From Alteribacillus iranensis (GTDB lineage Bacteria; Bacillota; Bacilli; Bacillales; Marinococcaceae): a stretch of DNA of 64,000 nucleotides. The notes below the pieces were generated by a model. That model did not search any database. It saw only the letters and a list, made by a program, of their open reading frames with translations, and was not told where the DNA came from. The position numbers were made by a program, and so were the translations under genes. The DNA lies in the NCBI RefSeq assembly GCF_900113025.1, contig NZ_FONT01000002.1, forward strand, positions 728,755 through 792,754, read 5' to 3'. Positions 62,936 to 64,000 of this stretch are shown here, piece after piece (the stretch's first letter is position 1; each line of letters begins with the position of its first letter).

Positions 62936-62949
62936 TATTCCCGGGAAAA
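62936..62949. promoter_or_regulatory. Candidate Noc-binding site
   Basis: TATTCCCGGGAAAA matches the NBS consensus ATTTCCCGGGAAAT at 11 of 14 positions, including the full CCCGGG core. It is the only good match noticed in the window outside the 16S gene. Confidence 0.45.
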
Positions 62950-62978
62950 GATAAAAACAGAAGTAGTCCATCTTCATA

Positions 62979-63006
62979 GAATATAGAGGAAGCCGTTGCA
63001 TATGTA
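62979..63006 (+). promoter_or_regulatory. Weak candidate sigma-E promoter of bofA
   Basis: GAATATA and CATATGTA are 13 bp apart, about 40 bp before bofA. They loosely resemble the mother-cell sigma-E pattern expected for this gene, but both hexamers have mismatches. Confidence 0.25.
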
Positions 63007-63045
63007 TAAGAAGAGAAAAGAAATAGAAGGGAGGGGAGACAAAGT

Positions 63046-63315
63046 ATGGACCCTATTGTAATAGCTTCATTAGCAGGGATTGGAATATGTTTGTTTCTTT
63101 TACTCGGACCCTCAACAAAATGGATGAAGTGGACGGGCAGTATTTTTGTACGCTTAGTCGTTGGGGCTGTTGCTCTGTTTTTATTAAATGTCTTTGGAGG
63201 GGTGTTTGAATACCATCTTCCGATTAATCTATTTACAGTATCGGTTTCTGGGTTACTAGGTTTTCCAGGGGTCCTCATGTTAGTAGCAGTCGATTTATTT
63301 ATTTTACCGTTTTAA
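63046..63315 (+). CDS. bofA: BofA, inhibitor of pro-sigma-K processing
   Basis: 89-aa membrane protein with three hydrophobic stretches (IASLAGIGICLFLLLG, FVRLVVGAVALFLLNVFGG, GFPGVLMLVAVDLFILPF). In B. subtilis it holds the SpoIVFB protease inactive in the outer forespore membrane until the forespore signals. The C-terminal LGFPGVLML is the family signature. GGGAGGGG ribosome binding site. Last gene before the rRNA operon. Confidence 0.93.
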   Translation: MDPIVIASLAGIGICLFLLLGPSTKWMKWTGSIFVRLVVGAVALFLLNVFGGVFEYHLPINLFTVSVSGLLGFPGVLMLVAVDLFILPF

Positions 63316-63423
63316 ATGAGAAAACACGGTAGAGAGAAATGAATCAGTAGGACAAGCCCAATACAAGAATTGTGATGGTAGTAGTGTGATTGGTAGTACC
63401 ATTATTTAGTAAACAATAAAGTG

Positions 63424-63451
63424 TTGACTTGTATTCTAAAATCCGTATAAT
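63424..63451 (+). promoter_or_regulatory. rRNA operon promoter P1
   Basis: TTGACT (63424-63429) and TATAAT (63446-63451), 16 bp apart, about 330 bp upstream of 16S rRNA. Confidence 0.75.
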
Positions 63452-63615
63452 AGAAATTCCGTGAAAGAACGAGAGGCTGTTATTGCTCTCTCACAAAAAA
63501 ATCTTTCGCGATTCTTTTTTGAAATAACTATTGCTTTTCGTTAGCAGCGATGTTATATTATTACTTGTCGCCGAAAAGAGAAGCGATGTGTTCAAAAAAA
63601 GTTCAAAAAAAGTTA

Positions 63616-63644
63616 TTGACTTTACTTTTTGTTTAAAGTATAAT
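63616..63644 (+). promoter_or_regulatory. rRNA operon promoter P2
   Basis: TTGACT (63616-63621) and TATAAT (63639-63644), 17 bp apart, preceded by an A-rich tract (AAAAAAAGTTCAAAAAAAG) that could act as an UP element. A boxA-like CCTTTGAAAATTGAA follows at about 63682, before 16S. The rest of 63316-63778 holds only a GAGAG/CTCTC hairpin. Confidence 0.85.
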
Positions 63645-63778
63645 TTTAAGAGTCGCTGAAAGAGCGGCATGTGAATGGTTGTCCTTTGAAAATTGAATGA
63701 AAGTCAAGCGTCTGTTAATTTCTTTATAAAAGAAACAAAGCGAGCAATCGCTTTACAGCTTGTATCAAATAATCCAAT

Positions 63779-64000
63779 TTTATGGAGAGTTTGATCCTGG
63801 CTCAGGACGAACGCTGGCGGCGTGCCTAATACATGCAAGTCGAGCGCGGGAAGCAGGCAGATCCCTTCGGGGTGACGCCTGTGGAACGAGCGGCGGACGG
63901 GTGAGTAACACGTGGGCAACCTGCCTTAGAGACTGGGATAACCCCGGGAAACCGGGGCTAATACCGGATAATCAAAAGAATCGCATGATTCTTTTGTAAA
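63779..64000 (+). rRNA. rrs: 16S ribosomal RNA, 5' portion (runs off the window)
   Basis: Begins TTTATGGAGAGTTTGATCCTGG and continues GACGAACGCTGGCGGCGTGCC, ATACATGCAAGTCGAGCGCG and GGGTGAGTAACACGTGGGCAACC, the universal 5' domain. About 222 of roughly 1,550 nt are present. The V1 loop (GGAAGCAGGCAGATCCCTTCG) is Bacillaceae-like. As in B. subtilis, the operon follows bofA directly. Confidence 0.99.

Noticed and set aside
62850..63278. 142-codon minus-strand open frame opposite bofA
   Set aside because: It covers bofA in antisense, has no plausible ribosome binding site and reads as a shadow of the hydrophobic bofA codons.
63704..63999. Open frames over the 16S rRNA start
   Set aside because: They overlap the conserved 16S rRNA 5' domain on both strands.

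Overview
The window is the replication-origin region of a low-to-moderate-GC, endospore-forming Bacillaceae chromosome. Gene order follows Bacillus subtilis almost throughout: rlmH, htrC, walJ-yycI-yycH-walKR, a tRNA cluster, purA, dnaC-rplI-gdpP-yybS, rpsR-ssb-rpsF, ychF, yyaC, parB-parA, noc, rsmG-mnmG-mnmE, jag-yidC-rnpA-rpmH, oriC, dnaA-dnaN-rlbA-recF-remB-gyrBA, guaB, dacA, pdxST, serS, tadA, SRP RNA, dnaX-ebfC-recR-yaaL-bofA, then the first rRNA operon, of which only the 16S 5' end is inside the window. Spore genes (yyaC, bofA, soj/spo0J) fit an endospore former. The acidic exported proteins hint at a halophilic or haloalkaliphilic lineage; I cannot name the genus from the sequence.

Layout. 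Bases 1-35.1 kb are the left replication arm, with almost every gene on the minus strand. oriC has two parts: DnaA boxes upstream of dnaA (35.46-35.85 kb) and a DnaA-box/DnaA-trio/AT-rich unwinding region between dnaA and dnaN (37.34-37.47 kb). Bases 36-64 kb are the right arm, mostly plus strand. The genes transcribed against fork movement are gltC, yyaC and the catalase on the left, and yaaC plus a two-gene amidohydrolase operon on the right.

How it works together. The window carries initiation (DnaA, DnaN, DnaC, GyrAB, SSB, RecF), segregation and nucleoid occlusion (ParAB, Noc, parS sites in parB and yaaC), the essential WalRK cell-wall system with its YycHI regulators, c-di-AMP turnover (GdpP), tRNA wobble-U modification (MnmEG), ribosome and RNA-processing genes, and purine (PurA, GuaB) and vitamin B6 (PdxST) synthesis. 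Regulatory RNA elements seen are a serS T-box, an S6:S18 leader on rpsF, and many intrinsic terminators. The least conserved functional block is 53.6-58.3 kb: a PAS-AAA+-HTH enhancer-binding protein with its own GATTCAA repeat array, facing a good sigma-54 promoter that drives an M20 amidohydrolase and a YtcJ-type amidohydrolase.

Accessory structure lies between genes. There is an intact 224-bp ISL3-like MITE with 8-bp target duplications just after rlmH, with two decayed relatives. A family of intergenic repeats is built from small hairpins whose stems vary but covary around a fixed NTC(C/G)T loop. The tRNA operon has spacers expanded by tandem duplication, including two orphan 5' halves of tRNA-Phe. 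A DnaA-box cluster lies upstream of rlmH, about 34 kb from oriC. Several core genes (purA, recF, gyrB, dacA, the sigma-54 activator) appear to start with TTG, judged from ribosome binding site position.
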